Origin: Betaproteobacteria bacterium HGW-Betaproteobacteria-16
Lineage (GTDB): Bacteria > Pseudomonadota > Gammaproteobacteria > Burkholderiales > Burkholderiaceae_C
Direction of reading: 5' to 3'
Assembly: GCA_002840835.1 (NCBI GenBank)
Contig: PHCQ01000010.1
Span: forward strand, 50,567 to 114,566
Length of the DNA stretch: 64,000 nt
Both the position numbers and the translations under genes were made by a program. Below the pieces are notes generated by a model, which was not told where the DNA came from, made no database searches, and worked only from the letters and a program-made list of their open reading frames with translations. Below are positions 19,953-28,549 of this stretch, piece by piece (positions within the stretch are counted from its first letter, which is position 1; each line of letters starts with the position of its first letter).

Positions 19953-21500
19953 ATGACCATCGACCACGCTTCCGCCGTTCCTGCCGCCGACGACAACCAT
20001 CTCATTGCCGAGCGTCGCGAAAAGCTGAAAGCCTTGCGTGAGGCGCAGCAGCAGGGCAAGGGCGTGGCCTTCCCGAACGATTTCAAACCGGTGGACAAGG
20101 CGGCCGAGCTGTTTGCCCTGCATGGCGAATCGTCCAAGGAAGCGCTGGAAGCCACACCGGTGCGTGCCAGTGTGGCCGGCCGCATGATGCTCAAGCGCGT
20201 GATGGGCAAGGCCAGTTTTGCCACGCTGCAAGACGCGTCTTTCGGCCCATCGGGCGGGCGCATCCAGATCTACCTGAACAACGAGAGCGTGGGCGAGGCA
20301 GTGCACGCGGCCTTCAAGCACTGGGACCTGGGCGACATCATTGCTGTGGAAGGCGTGCTCATGCGCACAAACAAGGGTGAACTCAGCATTCACGCCGACA
20401 GCATCCGGCTGATCACCAAGAGCCTGAGGCCGCTGCCCGACAAATTTCATGGGGTGCACGATCAGGAAATCAAATACCGCCAGCGCTATGTCGACCTGAT
20501 GACCGACGAGTCGGCCCGTAAGCGTTTTGTGGTGCGGAGCCAGGCGCTCACCAGCATGCGCGACTTCATGGTGAGCCATGGCTTCCTGGAAGTGGAAACG
20601 CCCATGTTGCACCCGATCCCGGGTGGCGCCAATGCCAAGCCCTTCAAGACGCACCACAACGCGCTCGACCAGGAGATGTTCCTGCGCATCGCTCCAGAGC
20701 TGTACCTCAAGCGCTTGCTGGTGGGTGGGTTTGATCGCGTGTTCGAGATCAACCGCAACTTCCGCAACGAAGGCATCAGCGTCCGGCACAACCCGGAATT
20801 CACGATGATGGAGTTCTACGCGGCCTACTGGAATTACCGCGACCTGATGGATTTCAACGAGGCGCTGATTCGCCACGTGGTGCGCCAGGTGCATGGCGAC
20901 ACACCGCTGACCTATCAAGGCCAGCCGGTGGACGTGATGTCGCCATTCGAGCGGCTCACCATCCGTGAAGCCATTCTGAAATACACGGAAGCTGGCGAGC
21001 AGGTGGACGATGCCGCTTGGCTGCAAGTGGAGTTGAAGAAGCTGGGCCTGTGCGAAGAAAAGCACCAGTTGTCTGCCCGCAGCCTGCCCAGCCTGCAGGT
21101 GATGTACTTTGAGGAAAAGGTCGAAGACAAGCTCTGGAACCCGACCTTCATCATGGACCATCCCACCGAGATCTCGCCGCTGGCCCGCGCCAACGACGCC
21201 AATCCGGAAGTGACGGAACGCTTCGAGCTCTACATCACCGGCCGGGAATTCGGCAATGCGTTTTCAGAGCTCAACGATGCCGAGGACCAGGCTGCCCGTT
21301 TCCAGGCCCAGGCTTCTGCCAAGGATGGTGGCGACGAAGAGGCCATGTTCTACGACGCCGACTACATCCGCGCGCTGGAATACGGCATGCCGCCCGCCGG
21401 CGGCTGCGGCATCGGCATCGACCGCCTGATGATGCTGCTGACCGACAGCCCCAGCATTCGAGACGTGATCCTGTTTCCGGCGCTGCGCAGGGAGGTTTGA
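19953..21500 (+). CDS. lysS: lysyl-tRNA synthetase (class II)
   Basis: Charges tRNA-Lys. The 515-residue protein has an N-terminal OB-fold anticodon-binding domain (about 60-165: [20 protein letters not shown]) and the class II catalytic core with motif 1 near [16 protein letters not shown], motif 2 [20 protein letters not shown] and motif 3 [14 protein letters not shown]. Lys-binding text [17 protein letters not shown] is present. The ATG at 19953 gives [17 protein letters not shown]; the frame extends 14 codons further upstream without a better start. Monocistronic in appearance, flanked by family A repeats. Confidence 0.96.
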   Translation: MTIDHASAVPAADDNHLIAERREKLKALREAQQQGKGVAFPNDFKPVDKAAELFALHGESSKEALEATPVRASVAGRMMLKRVMGKASFATLQDASFGPSGGRIQIYLNNESVGEAVHAAFKHWDLGDIIAVEGVLMRTNKGELSIHADSIRLITKSLRPLPDKFHGVHDQEIKYRQRYVDLMTDESARKRFVVRSQALTSMRDFMVSHGFLEVETPMLHPIPGGANAKPFKTHHNALDQEMFLRIAPELYLKRLLVGGFDRVFEINRNFRNEGISVRHNPEFTMMEFYAAYWNYRDLMDFNEALIRHVVRQVHGDTPLTYQGQPVDVMSPFERLTIREAILKYTEAGEQVDDAAWLQVELKKLGLCEEKHQLSARSLPSLQVMYFEEKVEDKLWNPTFIMDHPTEISPLARANDANPEVTERFELYITGREFGNAFSELNDAEDQAARFQAQASAKDGGDEEAMFYDADYIRALEYGMPPAGGCGIGIDRLMMLLTDSPSIRDVILFPALRREV

Positions 21501-21620
21501 CCCACCCCCGCGGCGCAGCGCGCCACCCCCTCAAGGGGGCGATACCAGTGGCCCGGCAAAGCCGGTTCCACGGTATCGCTGGACTGGGGCACTTCGCTCC
21601 GGAATGGCTTGGGCCACCCC
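21501..21620. repeat. family A repeat, copy 5
   Basis: Starts at the base after the lysS stop: CGCGGCGCAGCGCG, CCCCCTCAAGGGGG, then GATACC...GGTATC enclosing ggcaaagccggttcc. Probable lysS terminator by position. The rest of the spacer to 21693 shows no gene. Confidence 0.6.
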
Positions 21621-21693
21621 GGCCGCGCTTCGCGCTTCCTCTCATGTGAGTTGATGGGATGTGCATTCAGGACAGGCGCGCAGGACATGCGAT

Positions 21694-23454
21694 CTAGAAA
21701 TTCACGGTGTGAATGCTCTTGCGATTGTTTTCGCGCAGATCGTCCAGTGCGCCTCGCAGCCACTGCAAATGGGCCTGGGCGTCCTGTAGCAGCTCCAGCC
21801 CGGGCTCGGGCAGCATGGCCACGACGATCTTGAAACGCAAAGTGGCGCCCACCGGCAACTGCGAGGATGGCCGCAAGCCGCCGGCCAGAATGTGGGTGGC
21901 GGCCGCCACCGCTTGGGCCGGCCTCACCGGGCCTTCCATCAACAGCGCAAAACTGCGATCGTCAACGCGCGTGGCGGTGTCCACGTCGCGCGCTATGGCC
22001 CGCAGCAGCGAGCCTGTGAGCACGAGTGCCCGATCGGCCACTTCGCGCCCATGTTCGCGCTCGAACCATGCGTGGTTGTCCAGATCGATCAGCAGCAGGG
22101 CAATTGAATGGTTGTAGCGCTGCGCGCGTACCAGACTTTCATGCAGACGCAGCATGCCGTTGTGCCGGTTGGTCAGGCCCGTGAGCGGTTCGGTCAGCGC
22201 CAGTGCGCGCGCGCGGGTCTGTGCCTCGTGCTGAATGGACGAGCGCTGCAGCAATCCGTAGAACAGCAGCGGCGCCTCTATGGCGGCTGCGATCACCATG
22301 CCGTACTGGGACAGGAAGCCCGACGACAGCAGATCCAGATTGCGCATCACCGGCAGCACGCCTGTCAGCAGCACGGGCAGGATGCCCAGGGCGATCCAGC
22401 GCACCCATCGGTCGCCGGTTCGCCAGGCAGCCCACAGCATCACATAGACCAGGGCCATCGTGGCCGCCCCGCCCACTGTCACCACTTGCAGGCTGAGCGC
22501 TGACGGGGCTACCCGGTCCCATGCCACCACGAGCACGAGCATGGCGGCCAGTGCAAGTGCCGTCCGGTTCAGGCCGCGACCCAGGCGGCGTGGCTGAACC
22601 ACGTGCCGAACAAAAAGCAGTCCGACCACCGCCACCATGGGCAGCAGCACGAATTCGGCCATGCCATTCCAGCGTGGCGAACCGGGCCAGAGAAACTGAC
22701 CCGCCACACCCAGCGAAGAAGCCAGTGCCAGGCCCAGTACCGTGATGTACGCCGCGTAATAAGCAAAGCTGCTGTCGCGAAACACCGCCGCATTGGCGAT
22801 GGCGACCGTCGCCAGCAGCAGCACCATGCCAAAGTAGGCGCCCAACAGAAACTGCTGGTGAATGCGCAGTTCGCGCAGTGTGTTGTGGTTGTGGATCGTG
22901 AGCGGGCCGGAGAAAGGCACCCGGGCGTGTTCGATGCGAACCCAGTACGTCACGGGCTCGTTGATCCGTGTGTCCAGTGCCATCACGGGAAAACGGTCGG
23001 CGTACACCCAGTCGTTCACGGCAAGCCGGTCGCCGGCGCGCTGTTCGTTCCATTCACCACTGGCGGTGCGGTGGTAGATGCTGACGAGATCGGTGCCGGA
23101 ATGGGCCAGCTCCAGCTCCCAGTGCACCAGGTTGTCTTCCACCTGCGCATCGAAACGCACCCACAGTGCCGCCTTGCCTTCCAGGCGCACGCGGTGGCGA
23201 TGGTCGCGCACGGCAAACGGCAACTGGTGCTGATGCTGTTCAACCCATTGCACCGATTTGTCGCCATCCGGATCGACCCAGTACTGGCTGCGCTGGGCCA
23301 GGGGAATGCTGGTGATTGCGCCACTGAGCACGATGGGTTCCAGTACAGGGGCCTGGGCCCACGCGCCAGAAAGCGTCAACAGCCAGATGGAAAGTGCCAG
23401 GGCGGCGAACAGGCTCCTGGATCGGCGTGAAAGTGTTTTTCGGGCGGAAAGCAT
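21694..23454 (-). CDS. 7TM membrane sensor with degenerate GGDEF domain
   Basis: 586-residue membrane protein. Signal peptide MLSARKTLSRRSRSLFAALA...AWAQA (1-34), then an extracytoplasmic 7TMR-DISM-type sensory domain (about 40-190), seven hydrophobic helices (about 205-400) and a C-terminal GGDEF-like domain (about 420-580; text LTEPLTGLTNRHNGMLRLHE, IALLLIDLDNHAWF). The catalytic GG[D/E]EF loop is replaced by VDDRSF at 497-502 and the I-site RxxD is not evident. I therefore expect no diguanylate cyclase activity; it may bind nucleotide or act through partners. Neighbours (lysS, rpoH) give no clue. Domain calls are by eye. Confidence 0.75.
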   Translation of the reverse strand: MLSARKTLSRRSRSLFAALALSIWLLTLSGAWAQAPVLEPIVLSGAITSIPLAQRSQYWVDPDGDKSVQWVEQHQHQLPFAVRDHRHRVRLEGKAALWVRFDAQVEDNLVHWELELAHSGTDLVSIYHRTASGEWNEQRAGDRLAVNDWVYADRFPVMALDTRINEPVTYWVRIEHARVPFSGPLTIHNHNTLRELRIHQQFLLGAYFGMVLLLATVAIANAAVFRDSSFAYYAAYITVLGLALASSLGVAGQFLWPGSPRWNGMAEFVLLPMVAVVGLLFVRHVVQPRRLGRGLNRTALALAAMLVLVVAWDRVAPSALSLQVVTVGGAATMALVYVMLWAAWRTGDRWVRWIALGILPVLLTGVLPVMRNLDLLSSGFLSQYGMVIAAAIEAPLLFYGLLQRSSIQHEAQTRARALALTEPLTGLTNRHNGMLRLHESLVRAQRYNHSIALLLIDLDNHAWFEREHGREVADRALVLTGSLLRAIARDVDTATRVDDRSFALLMEGPVRPAQAVAAATHILAGGLRPSSQLPVGATLRFKIVVAMLPEPGLELLQDAQAHLQWLRGALDDLRENNRKSIHTVNF

Positions 23455-23554
23455 GGGCGATTGTGTCCCGCCTCTTGAACGGGACGCTTCAGCCTGTCGG
23501 CAAGACGCTGGTTTCTGCAGCGGTCACCGCCCGAAGGCGGTCTCACCCTGCCAT

Positions 23555-23592
23555 GAAAAAGCCCCGAGGCAGCCAGCTGTCTCGGGGCTTCA
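23555..23592 (-). terminator. Rho-independent terminator of rpoH
   Basis: Read on the minus strand: AAGCCCCGAG, a 12-base loop, CTCGGGGCTT followed by TTT. It lies 45 bases after the rpoH stop. Confidence 0.85.
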
Positions 23593-23637
23593 AGTGACAG
23601 ACATGGGGATCACGAAGGTCCCGATGCGGAAAGACGC

Positions 23638-24594
23638 TCAGGCGTACTCGGCCAGCGCTTTGCGCATCTTTTTCATGGCAGCCACCTCGATCTGGCGCAC
23701 TCGCTCGGCACTCACGCCGTATTCGGCCGCCAGTTCGTGCAGCGTCATGCCGCCCGATCCATCGTCGTTCACCTTGAGCCAGCGCTCGCTGACGATGCGA
23801 CGTGACCGGTCGTCCAGCTCGCTCATGGCCCGGGCAATGCCTTCGGTGGCCAGCCGGTCACGGTGGGCGGATTCCAGCATGGCCGTGGGCTCATGGTGAG
23901 CGTCGGCCAGATAGGCAATCGGGCCAAAGCTGTCTTCACCATCGTCACCCGGCGACGGATCCAGCACCACGTCGCCACCGGAGAGTCGCGTTTCCATTTC
24001 GCGCACTTCTTCTGGCTTCACGTTGAGCTCGCGGGCCATCACACCCACTTCGGAGTCGGAAAGCACCTCACGGTGAGTGTCGCCATCCAGCGCTTCGGAA
24101 CGGAAACCCTGCTTGCGTGAGCGAAGGTTGAAGAACAGCTTGCGCTGCGCTTTGGTGGTGGCCAGTTTGACCATGCGCCAGTTCTTCAGGATGTATTCAT
24201 GGATCTCGGCCTTGATCCAGTGCATGGCGTAACTCACCAGGCGCACGCCCTGATCGGGGTCGAAGCGCTTGACGGCCTTCATCAGGCCCACGTTGCCTTC
24301 CTGGATCAGATCGCCGTGCGGCAGACCGTATCCCAGGTACTGGCGCGCGATGGACACGACTAGGCGCAGGTGCGACATGACCAGTTGACCGGCGGCTTCC
24401 AGGTCGTTGTCGTCACGCAGGCGGCGCGCGGCGTTCTGCTCTTCATCCAGCGTGAGCATGGGCATGCGGTTGACGGCCGAGATGTAGGCGTCAAGATTGC
24501 CCAGGGCAGGCAGCGTCAGCGAGCGGCTGGCCCAAGGGCTGGCCACGGCCAGGGTGGCAGTGGGCAAAATGGCGGGGGCAAGGGATGTGGACAT
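23638..24594 (-). CDS. rpoH: RNA polymerase heat-shock sigma factor sigma-32
   Basis: 318-residue sigma-32. Region 2: DLIQEGNVGLMKAVKRFDP and RLVSYAMHWIKAEIHEYIL. The RpoH box is clear (QRKLFFNLRSRKQGF). Region 4: MTLHELAAEYGVSAERVRQIEVAAMKKMRKAL. The frame is open for 61 more codons upstream, but that stretch covers the CIRCE operator; the ATG at 24594 has AGGAGG 8 bases before it. The 27-bp perfect CIRCE 36 bases upstream predicts direct repression by HrcA, linking the two heat-shock circuits. Flanked downstream by its own terminator. Confidence 0.95.
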   Translation of the reverse strand: MSTSLAPAILPTATLAVASPWASRSLTLPALGNLDAYISAVNRMPMLTLDEEQNAARRLRDDNDLEAAGQLVMSHLRLVVSIARQYLGYGLPHGDLIQEGNVGLMKAVKRFDPDQGVRLVSYAMHWIKAEIHEYILKNWRMVKLATTKAQRKLFFNLRSRKQGFRSEALDGDTHREVLSDSEVGVMARELNVKPEEVREMETRLSGGDVVLDPSPGDDGEDSFGPIAYLADAHHEPTAMLESAHRDRLATEGIARAMSELDDRSRRIVSERWLKVNDDGSGGMTLHELAAEYGVSAERVRQIEVAAMKKMRKALAEYA

Positions 24595-24629
24595 GTTCAA
24601 AACCCTCCTCAGGTTGTCTGTCAACAATG

Positions 24630-24656
24630 TTAGCACTCTGTCTGAGTGAGTGCTAA
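24630..24656. promoter_or_regulatory. perfect CIRCE element (HrcA operator) upstream of rpoH
   Basis: TTAGCACTC-N9-GAGTGCTAA with no mismatch to the CIRCE consensus. On the rpoH strand the left arm can also supply a TTAGCA -35 and the right arm abuts TAACAT as a -10 (18-base spacer), so HrcA binding would cover the promoter. This promoter reading is inference; the operator match is direct. Confidence 0.92.
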
Positions 24657-24748
24657 TGAATTGGTTCCATGGGGCTGATAGTGCCCCGCAGGTGCTGGTG
24701 TCGGTTTTTGTCGCTGCTCCCAGTAGCCCACGGCAAAACGTTGGCAGA

Positions 24749-24801
24749 TTGACAGGTGTGGGGCATTTGCATAGCATGATATATATCTGGCTATGTAAAT
24801 G
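24749..24801 (+). promoter_or_regulatory. marR-type promoter overlapped by a 12-bp inverted repeat
   Basis: Perfect -35 TTGACA (24749-24754), 17-base spacer, weak -10 TAGCAT (24772-24777). CATTTGCATAGC (24764-24775) and GCTATGTAAATG (24790-24801) are inverted copies with one mismatch, 14 bases apart, and cover the -10 and start region. This is the expected layout for autorepression by the MarR protein encoded next. Confidence 0.7.
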
Positions 24802-24809
24802 AGTTCAAC

Positions 24810-25310
24810 ATGCATGACGTTGTCAAAGAGCTGGGGTTTCTGACCCTTGGCACCCGCCTCAGGCGAATCGGCGAGTCGCTGCAGGCACAGACGCAGGAAC
24901 TGCTGGCAAACAACGGCATGGACATGCCGGCTGCCCACTTTCCCCTGCTGGCTGCCCTGGACCGACTGGGGCCTCTGGGCGTGAGCGAACTGAGCCTGGC
25001 GGTGGGCGTGAGCCAGCCTGTGGTCAGTCGCTCTCTGATTGGTCTGGAGGCGACTGGTCTGGTGGAGTCCCAAACCGCAGACGCAGACCGCCGGGTGCGC
25101 CGCATTCGGCTCAGCCACCAGGGGCATGAGCTGGTACAGCATGCGAAGCAGTCGGTGTGGCCCGTCATCGAGGCGGCTGTGGCACAGGCTTGTGAGCCGC
25201 TGAATGGCTCGCTGTTGGACCAGTTGGCGATGCTCGAATCGGCTCTTGAACACGCATCCCTGAATCAACGAGCCACCGAGCTTGCGGTGGGATCCACTGC
25301 GCTGGAATGA
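24810..25310 (+). CDS. MarR-family transcriptional regulator
   Basis: 166-residue winged-helix regulator. The MarR core is visible: FPLLAALDRLGPLGVSELSL, AVGVSQPVVSRSLIGLEATG (recognition helix) and the wing VESQTADADRRVRRIRLSHQG. It is followed after 13 bases by a GNAT acetyltransferase gene and preceded by a palindromic operator over its own promoter. Proteins with MarR plus acetyltransferase arrangement often control small stress or detoxification operons; the ligand is unknown. Confidence 0.88.
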   Translation: MHDVVKELGFLTLGTRLRRIGESLQAQTQELLANNGMDMPAAHFPLLAALDRLGPLGVSELSLAVGVSQPVVSRSLIGLEATGLVESQTADADRRVRRIRLSHQGHELVQHAKQSVWPVIEAAVAQACEPLNGSLLDQLAMLESALEHASLNQRATELAVGSTALE

Positions 25311-25323
25311 AGGAGATACCTCA

Positions 25324-26001
25324 ATGAATTCGCTCGACCGGCCTGTCTGGGCCTCGCTGACCCACGCCCCGCATCTCGCGGAAGGTGACGACTTCGCCAG
25401 GCGCTACCGGCGCGACGTCAACTTGTTTGCATCCGCATGCGACGACAGCGTCAACAGTCTGGCCGCACTGCACGACCTGGTTCGCGAAGGCGAATCTGTT
25501 TTTGTGTTGCAGGTGCCGGCCATTTGTGTGCCGGATGGCCTGGTGATCACGCGCGCGGCCCAAGGTGTGCAAATGCTCGCGGCGCGGCCCATCGCACGGG
25601 AAGACGGTGACTGCGCCGTCGTCGAACTCGGAGAAGCCGACGCGCCCGAAATGCTCGCCCTGGCGCAGTTGACCGAACCCGGGCCCTTTCTGGCCCGCAC
25701 GCGCACCATGGGCCGATTCATTGGGGCCCGTATCAACGGGCGCCTGGCTGCAATGGCAGGAGAACGCATGCGCTTCCCCGGCTACACGGAAGTCAGTGGG
25801 GTGTGCACCCATCCTGACTTCCGGGGACGAGGCCTGGCAAGGACGCTCTCTTCGGTGATCGCGAACGCCATTCAGCAGCGCGGTGAGCAACCCTTCCTGC
25901 ACGCATGGACAAGCAACCAGGCTGCCATCGCGCTCTACGAGCGTCTGGGCTTCGAGTTCCGGAGCGTGGTGCAGGTCGCTGTGTTGGGACGGCTTGCTTG
26001 A
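25324..26001 (+). CDS. GNAT-family N-acetyltransferase (FR47-like)
   Basis: 225-residue protein. The C-terminal half is a GNAT fold: GARINGRLAAMAGERMRFPG, EVSGVCTHPDFRGRGLARTL (acetyl-CoA pyrophosphate loop R-G-R-G-L-A) and HAWTSNQAAIALYERLGFEF. The N-terminal 100 residues are less conserved. Substrate unknown. The ATG at 25324 has a strong AAGGAGAT and lies 13 bases after the marR stop, so the two are co-transcribed. The gene converges on a tetR-type gene with a 19-base gap. Confidence 0.88.
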   Translation: MNSLDRPVWASLTHAPHLAEGDDFARRYRRDVNLFASACDDSVNSLAALHDLVREGESVFVLQVPAICVPDGLVITRAAQGVQMLAARPIAREDGDCAVVELGEADAPEMLALAQLTEPGPFLARTRTMGRFIGARINGRLAAMAGERMRFPGYTEVSGVCTHPDFRGRGLARTLSSVIANAIQQRGEQPFLHAWTSNQAAIALYERLGFEFRSVVQVAVLGRLA

Positions 26002-26020
26002 GGGGCTGAGCGTCTTTCGT

Positions 26021-26644
26021 TTAGGTCCAGTGATCGAGAAGAATCTGGGTCGCCCGCACCCAGTCCGAAATCATCTGTTGCCGGCGCACCGGGTTTCTGC
26101 GCAGCACACCGGAAAGCACAAAACCGCGCAGAAAGTCGGTGGTGAAGGCGATCACGGCATCATGGCCAGGGCGGTCGGCGGCCGGCGCAAACAGGGTGCG
26201 CAGTACCCGCTCGCTTTTGGGGTGGGCGTCGCGCTCGACTTGACGCAAGGCCTGCCGAAGGCCGTCGTCCGTGCGGGCCAGGGCCCACAGTTCCAGCTCG
26301 GCCATGAAGGCAGGCTGGGCCATCATCAGCGCCAGGGCGCGAATGGCCCGCTCCACCGGATCGGGGGCATTCTGCAGTTTCTCCAGCATTTCAAACACGC
26401 TGCGCTCGTTTCTGCGAACCAGGTCGTCCACCGTGGCTGAGAGCAGGAGGGCATGGGTGGGGAAGTGGTGAAGCAGGGCGCCGCGGCTCACGCCCGCCCT
26501 GCGTTGGACTTCGAGTGTGGTCGTGCGCGGAGCGCCTTGTTCAATGAGTGACTGCACCGCTGCATCCAGGATGCGGTCGCGGATCGATCGAGCTGGTGCC
26601 ACGTCGGTGGGTGGCCTTTGGCCTGGTTTGGCAATGGGTGGCAT
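26021..26644 (-). CDS. TetR-family transcriptional regulator
   Basis: 207-residue TetR-type repressor. The N-terminal HTH reads RDRILDAAVQSLIEQG and TTTLEVQRRAGVSRGALLHHFPTHALLLS (about residues 22-65); the C-terminal ligand domain is poorly conserved. A TTG 24 bases upstream is in frame, but it coincides with the predicted transcription start, so the ATG at 26644 is chosen. It is divergent from a crotonase-family gene, with two identical 18-bp palindromic operators between them, so it very likely controls both genes and responds to an acyl-CoA or related compound (inference). Confidence 0.88.
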   Translation of the reverse strand: MPPIAKPGQRPPTDVAPARSIRDRILDAAVQSLIEQGAPRTTTLEVQRRAGVSRGALLHHFPTHALLLSATVDDLVRRNERSVFEMLEKLQNAPDPVERAIRALALMMAQPAFMAELELWALARTDDGLRQALRQVERDAHPKSERVLRTLFAPAADRPGHDAVIAFTTDFLRGFVLSGVLRRNPVRRQQMISDWVRATQILLDHWT

Positions 26645-26660
26645 GGTCAAAATGAGATGG

Positions 26661-26714
26661 ACAGTCAATGTTGACTGTAGGTCTTGGGGCGCATACAGTC
26701 AATGTTGACTGTAT
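26661..26714. promoter_or_regulatory. twin operators with face-to-face divergent promoters
   Basis: ACAGTCAATGTTGACTGT occurs identically at 26661-26678 and 26695-26712 (arms of 8 bp, centre TG; the second extends to 10-bp arms). Each copy contains a -35 for one direction and a -10 for the other. Plus strand: TTGACT 26671-26676, 17 bases, TACAGT 26694-26699. Minus strand: TTGACT 26702-26697, 17 bases, TACAGT 26679-26674. Repressor binding would shut both promoters at once. Confidence 0.85.
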
Positions 26715-26756
26715 CAATGTCAGCACCTTCACCTCCGTCCACAAAGGATTTCAGCC

Positions 26757-27659
26757 ATGCCCAAGTTCAGCACGTTGCAGATTGAAAAAGACCCACAGAA
26801 TCCTCGCATCGCACGCCTGCTTCTCAATCGCCCTGAGCGGCTGAATGCGATCAGTGATGAAACACCGGGCGAGATCCGGGCGGCGGTGGAGTGGGCCAAT
26901 GCGGACGACGAAGTGCATGTCATCGTCATCGAGGGAGCGGGAAAAGGCTTCTGTGGCGGCTACGACCTCACCGGGTACGCAGAGCAGCACATCGAGCATC
27001 CGTGCCAGCAGGAAAAATCACCGTGGGACCCCATGGTCGATTACGCCTGCATGAAGCGCAACACAGAAGACTTCATGACGCTGTGGAAAAGCGCCAAGCC
27101 CACCATCGCCAAGGTGCACGGTGCGGCAGCGGCCGGGGGAAGCGACATCGCTTTGTGTTGCGATCTTCTCGTGATGGCCGACAACGCCCGCATCGGCTAC
27201 ATGCCCACCCGGGTCTGGGGCTGCCCGACCACAGCCATGTGGACTTTTCGACTTGGGCCCATGCGGGCGAAGCAAATGATGTTCACCGGTGACCTCATCG
27301 ACGGCAAACAGGCGGCTGAATGGGGATTGGCCACGCTGTCCGTTCCCCCCGAAGAACTGGAGGCTGCCACCATGAAGCTGGCCACCCGCGTGGCGGGCGT
27401 TCCCCGTTCTCACCTCGCCATGCACAAGCTGGTCGTGAACCAGGTGATGTTGAACATGGGTGTGGAACAGACACAGATGATGGCAACGCTGTTCGACGGC
27501 ATCACCCGCCACAACCCCGAGGGACTGTGGTTCCGCCGCCATGCCCAGGCGCACGGATTCAAGGCCGCGATCGAATGGCGGGACAGCGGCCGCCCCATTC
27601 CCGAAGGCGATGAGGCAAGGGCCCTGATTCGTGAAATCGACGCAGCAGCGGGGCGTTAG
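26757..27659 (+). CDS. enoyl-CoA hydratase/isomerase (crotonase) family protein
   Basis: 300-residue crotonase-fold protein. The oxyanion-hole regions are [16 protein letters not shown] (about 61-76) and [30 protein letters not shown] (split here as [17 protein letters not shown] and [11 protein letters not shown]). The glutamates of classical hydratases are not obvious at the usual positions ([12 protein letters not shown] follows), so hydratase, isomerase or other chemistry cannot be decided. AAGGA precedes the ATG. It is the single gene divergent from the TetR repressor and probably its main target. Confidence 0.85.
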   Translation: MPKFSTLQIEKDPQNPRIARLLLNRPERLNAISDETPGEIRAAVEWANADDEVHVIVIEGAGKGFCGGYDLTGYAEQHIEHPCQQEKSPWDPMVDYACMKRNTEDFMTLWKSAKPTIAKVHGAAAAGGSDIALCCDLLVMADNARIGYMPTRVWGCPTTAMWTFRLGPMRAKQMMFTGDLIDGKQAAEWGLATLSVPPEELEAATMKLATRVAGVPRSHLAMHKLVVNQVMLNMGVEQTQMMATLFDGITRHNPEGLWFRRHAQAHGFKAAIEWRDSGRPIPEGDEARALIREIDAAAGR

Positions 27660-27683
27660 GTTGCCATGCTCCCCTGAAGCGGG

Positions 27684-28184
27684 TCAGAGGCGCGACAGCG
27701 ACTTGTCGTAGAACGCGTTCGGGTAGCCCTCGCTGTCCTTGGCGGCATCGGGGTCGCCGATTTGCAGCGTGTCGCCACTCACGTGCAGCAGCACTTTTTC
27801 CGAACCCTGGTCAGCCGTTCCGGCGAACTTGTCGGCGGTCACGGCACCCACTGTCTTGGAACCGTCGTAAGACATGACCATGTTGGTGAACACTTTTTCG
27901 ATCTTCACGGCGGGGCCGGAACACGAGGTGCCGATGTAGGCATAGGCCACCACCTCACCGGTGAAGCCGGTGGCAGACGCCTTGGTGAAGTCGGCGCGCA
28001 GATGGGCAGAGGCGCCGCTGTCGTCGAAACACTCGCTGCGCCAGGATCCGATGTACTTGGACACCACGTCGTCCGACGAATCGTCCGGCAGGGGATCGTC
28101 GTCGCCGCCACCGCAGGCGGCAAGCGCTGCGATGGCCAGGCTCAGTGTGATCAGTTTGAAGCCATGACGGAGGTGTGTATTCAT
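27684..28184 (-). CDS. putative lipoprotein, unknown function
   Basis: 166-residue protein with a lipoprotein signal: MNTHLRHGFKLITLSLAIAA then LAAC (lipobox, acylated Cys about residue 24) and a GGGDDDPLPDDSSDD linker. The mature part has two more cysteines (SECFDD, GTSCSG) that may pair, and it is mostly predicted beta. I do not recognise the family. The ATG at 28184 follows a purine-rich stretch; the frame continues upstream but without signal-peptide logic. It converges with the crotonase gene. Confidence 0.75.
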   Translation of the reverse strand: MNTHLRHGFKLITLSLAIAALAACGGGDDDPLPDDSSDDVVSKYIGSWRSECFDDSGASAHLRADFTKASATGFTGEVVAYAYIGTSCSGPAVKIEKVFTNMVMSYDGSKTVGAVTADKFAGTADQGSEKVLLHVSGDTLQIGDPDAAKDSEGYPNAFYDKSLSRL

Positions 28185-28519
28185 ATTCGAGTCCTGAAAG
28201 AGGTGAGCAAAAGCCTTGCAAAGCGATAAAGACCGATCGCTGAAACAGCGCCGGTCACAGGTGGAGCCATTCTGGCGCATGTGATCCGGCGGTTTGCAGG
28301 GTCCTTGCCTCAGATGTAACAGAAGTCCGTTTCAAGAACATCTGCACCCACCTTTTTCAGGATGTTGTTCATGGGGTCCGCCAAGAATGGGCTTACAGAT
28401 GGCGCCTGGATGCGGCGTGGCTTGCCAGTCGGAGGCCACCAACGTCGTCTTTGCCGACTTTGGCACAGCGGCGCAGTCGGCATCCAGGGTCTCTGCTGGA
28501 CACGGCACCGGCTTTCAGA
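28185..28519. other. gene-free spacer upstream of imuA
   Basis: 335 bases with no convincing coding frame on either strand. It must hold the promoter of the lipoprotein gene (minus strand) and ends at the LexA box. Nothing else recognised. Confidence 0.5.
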
Positions 28520-28539
28520 TACTGTACATATAAACAGTT
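28520..28539. promoter_or_regulatory. LexA (SOS) box upstream of imuA
   Basis: TACTGT-N8-ACAGTT, with CTGT at 28522-28525 and ACAG at 28534-28537 and an AT-rich centre, matching the proteobacterial CTG-N10-CAG SOS box. It lies 10 bases before the imuA start codon, so LexA should repress the imuA-imuB-dnaE2 transcript until DNA damage. Confidence 0.88.
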
Positions 28540-28549
28540 ATTGAATGCC

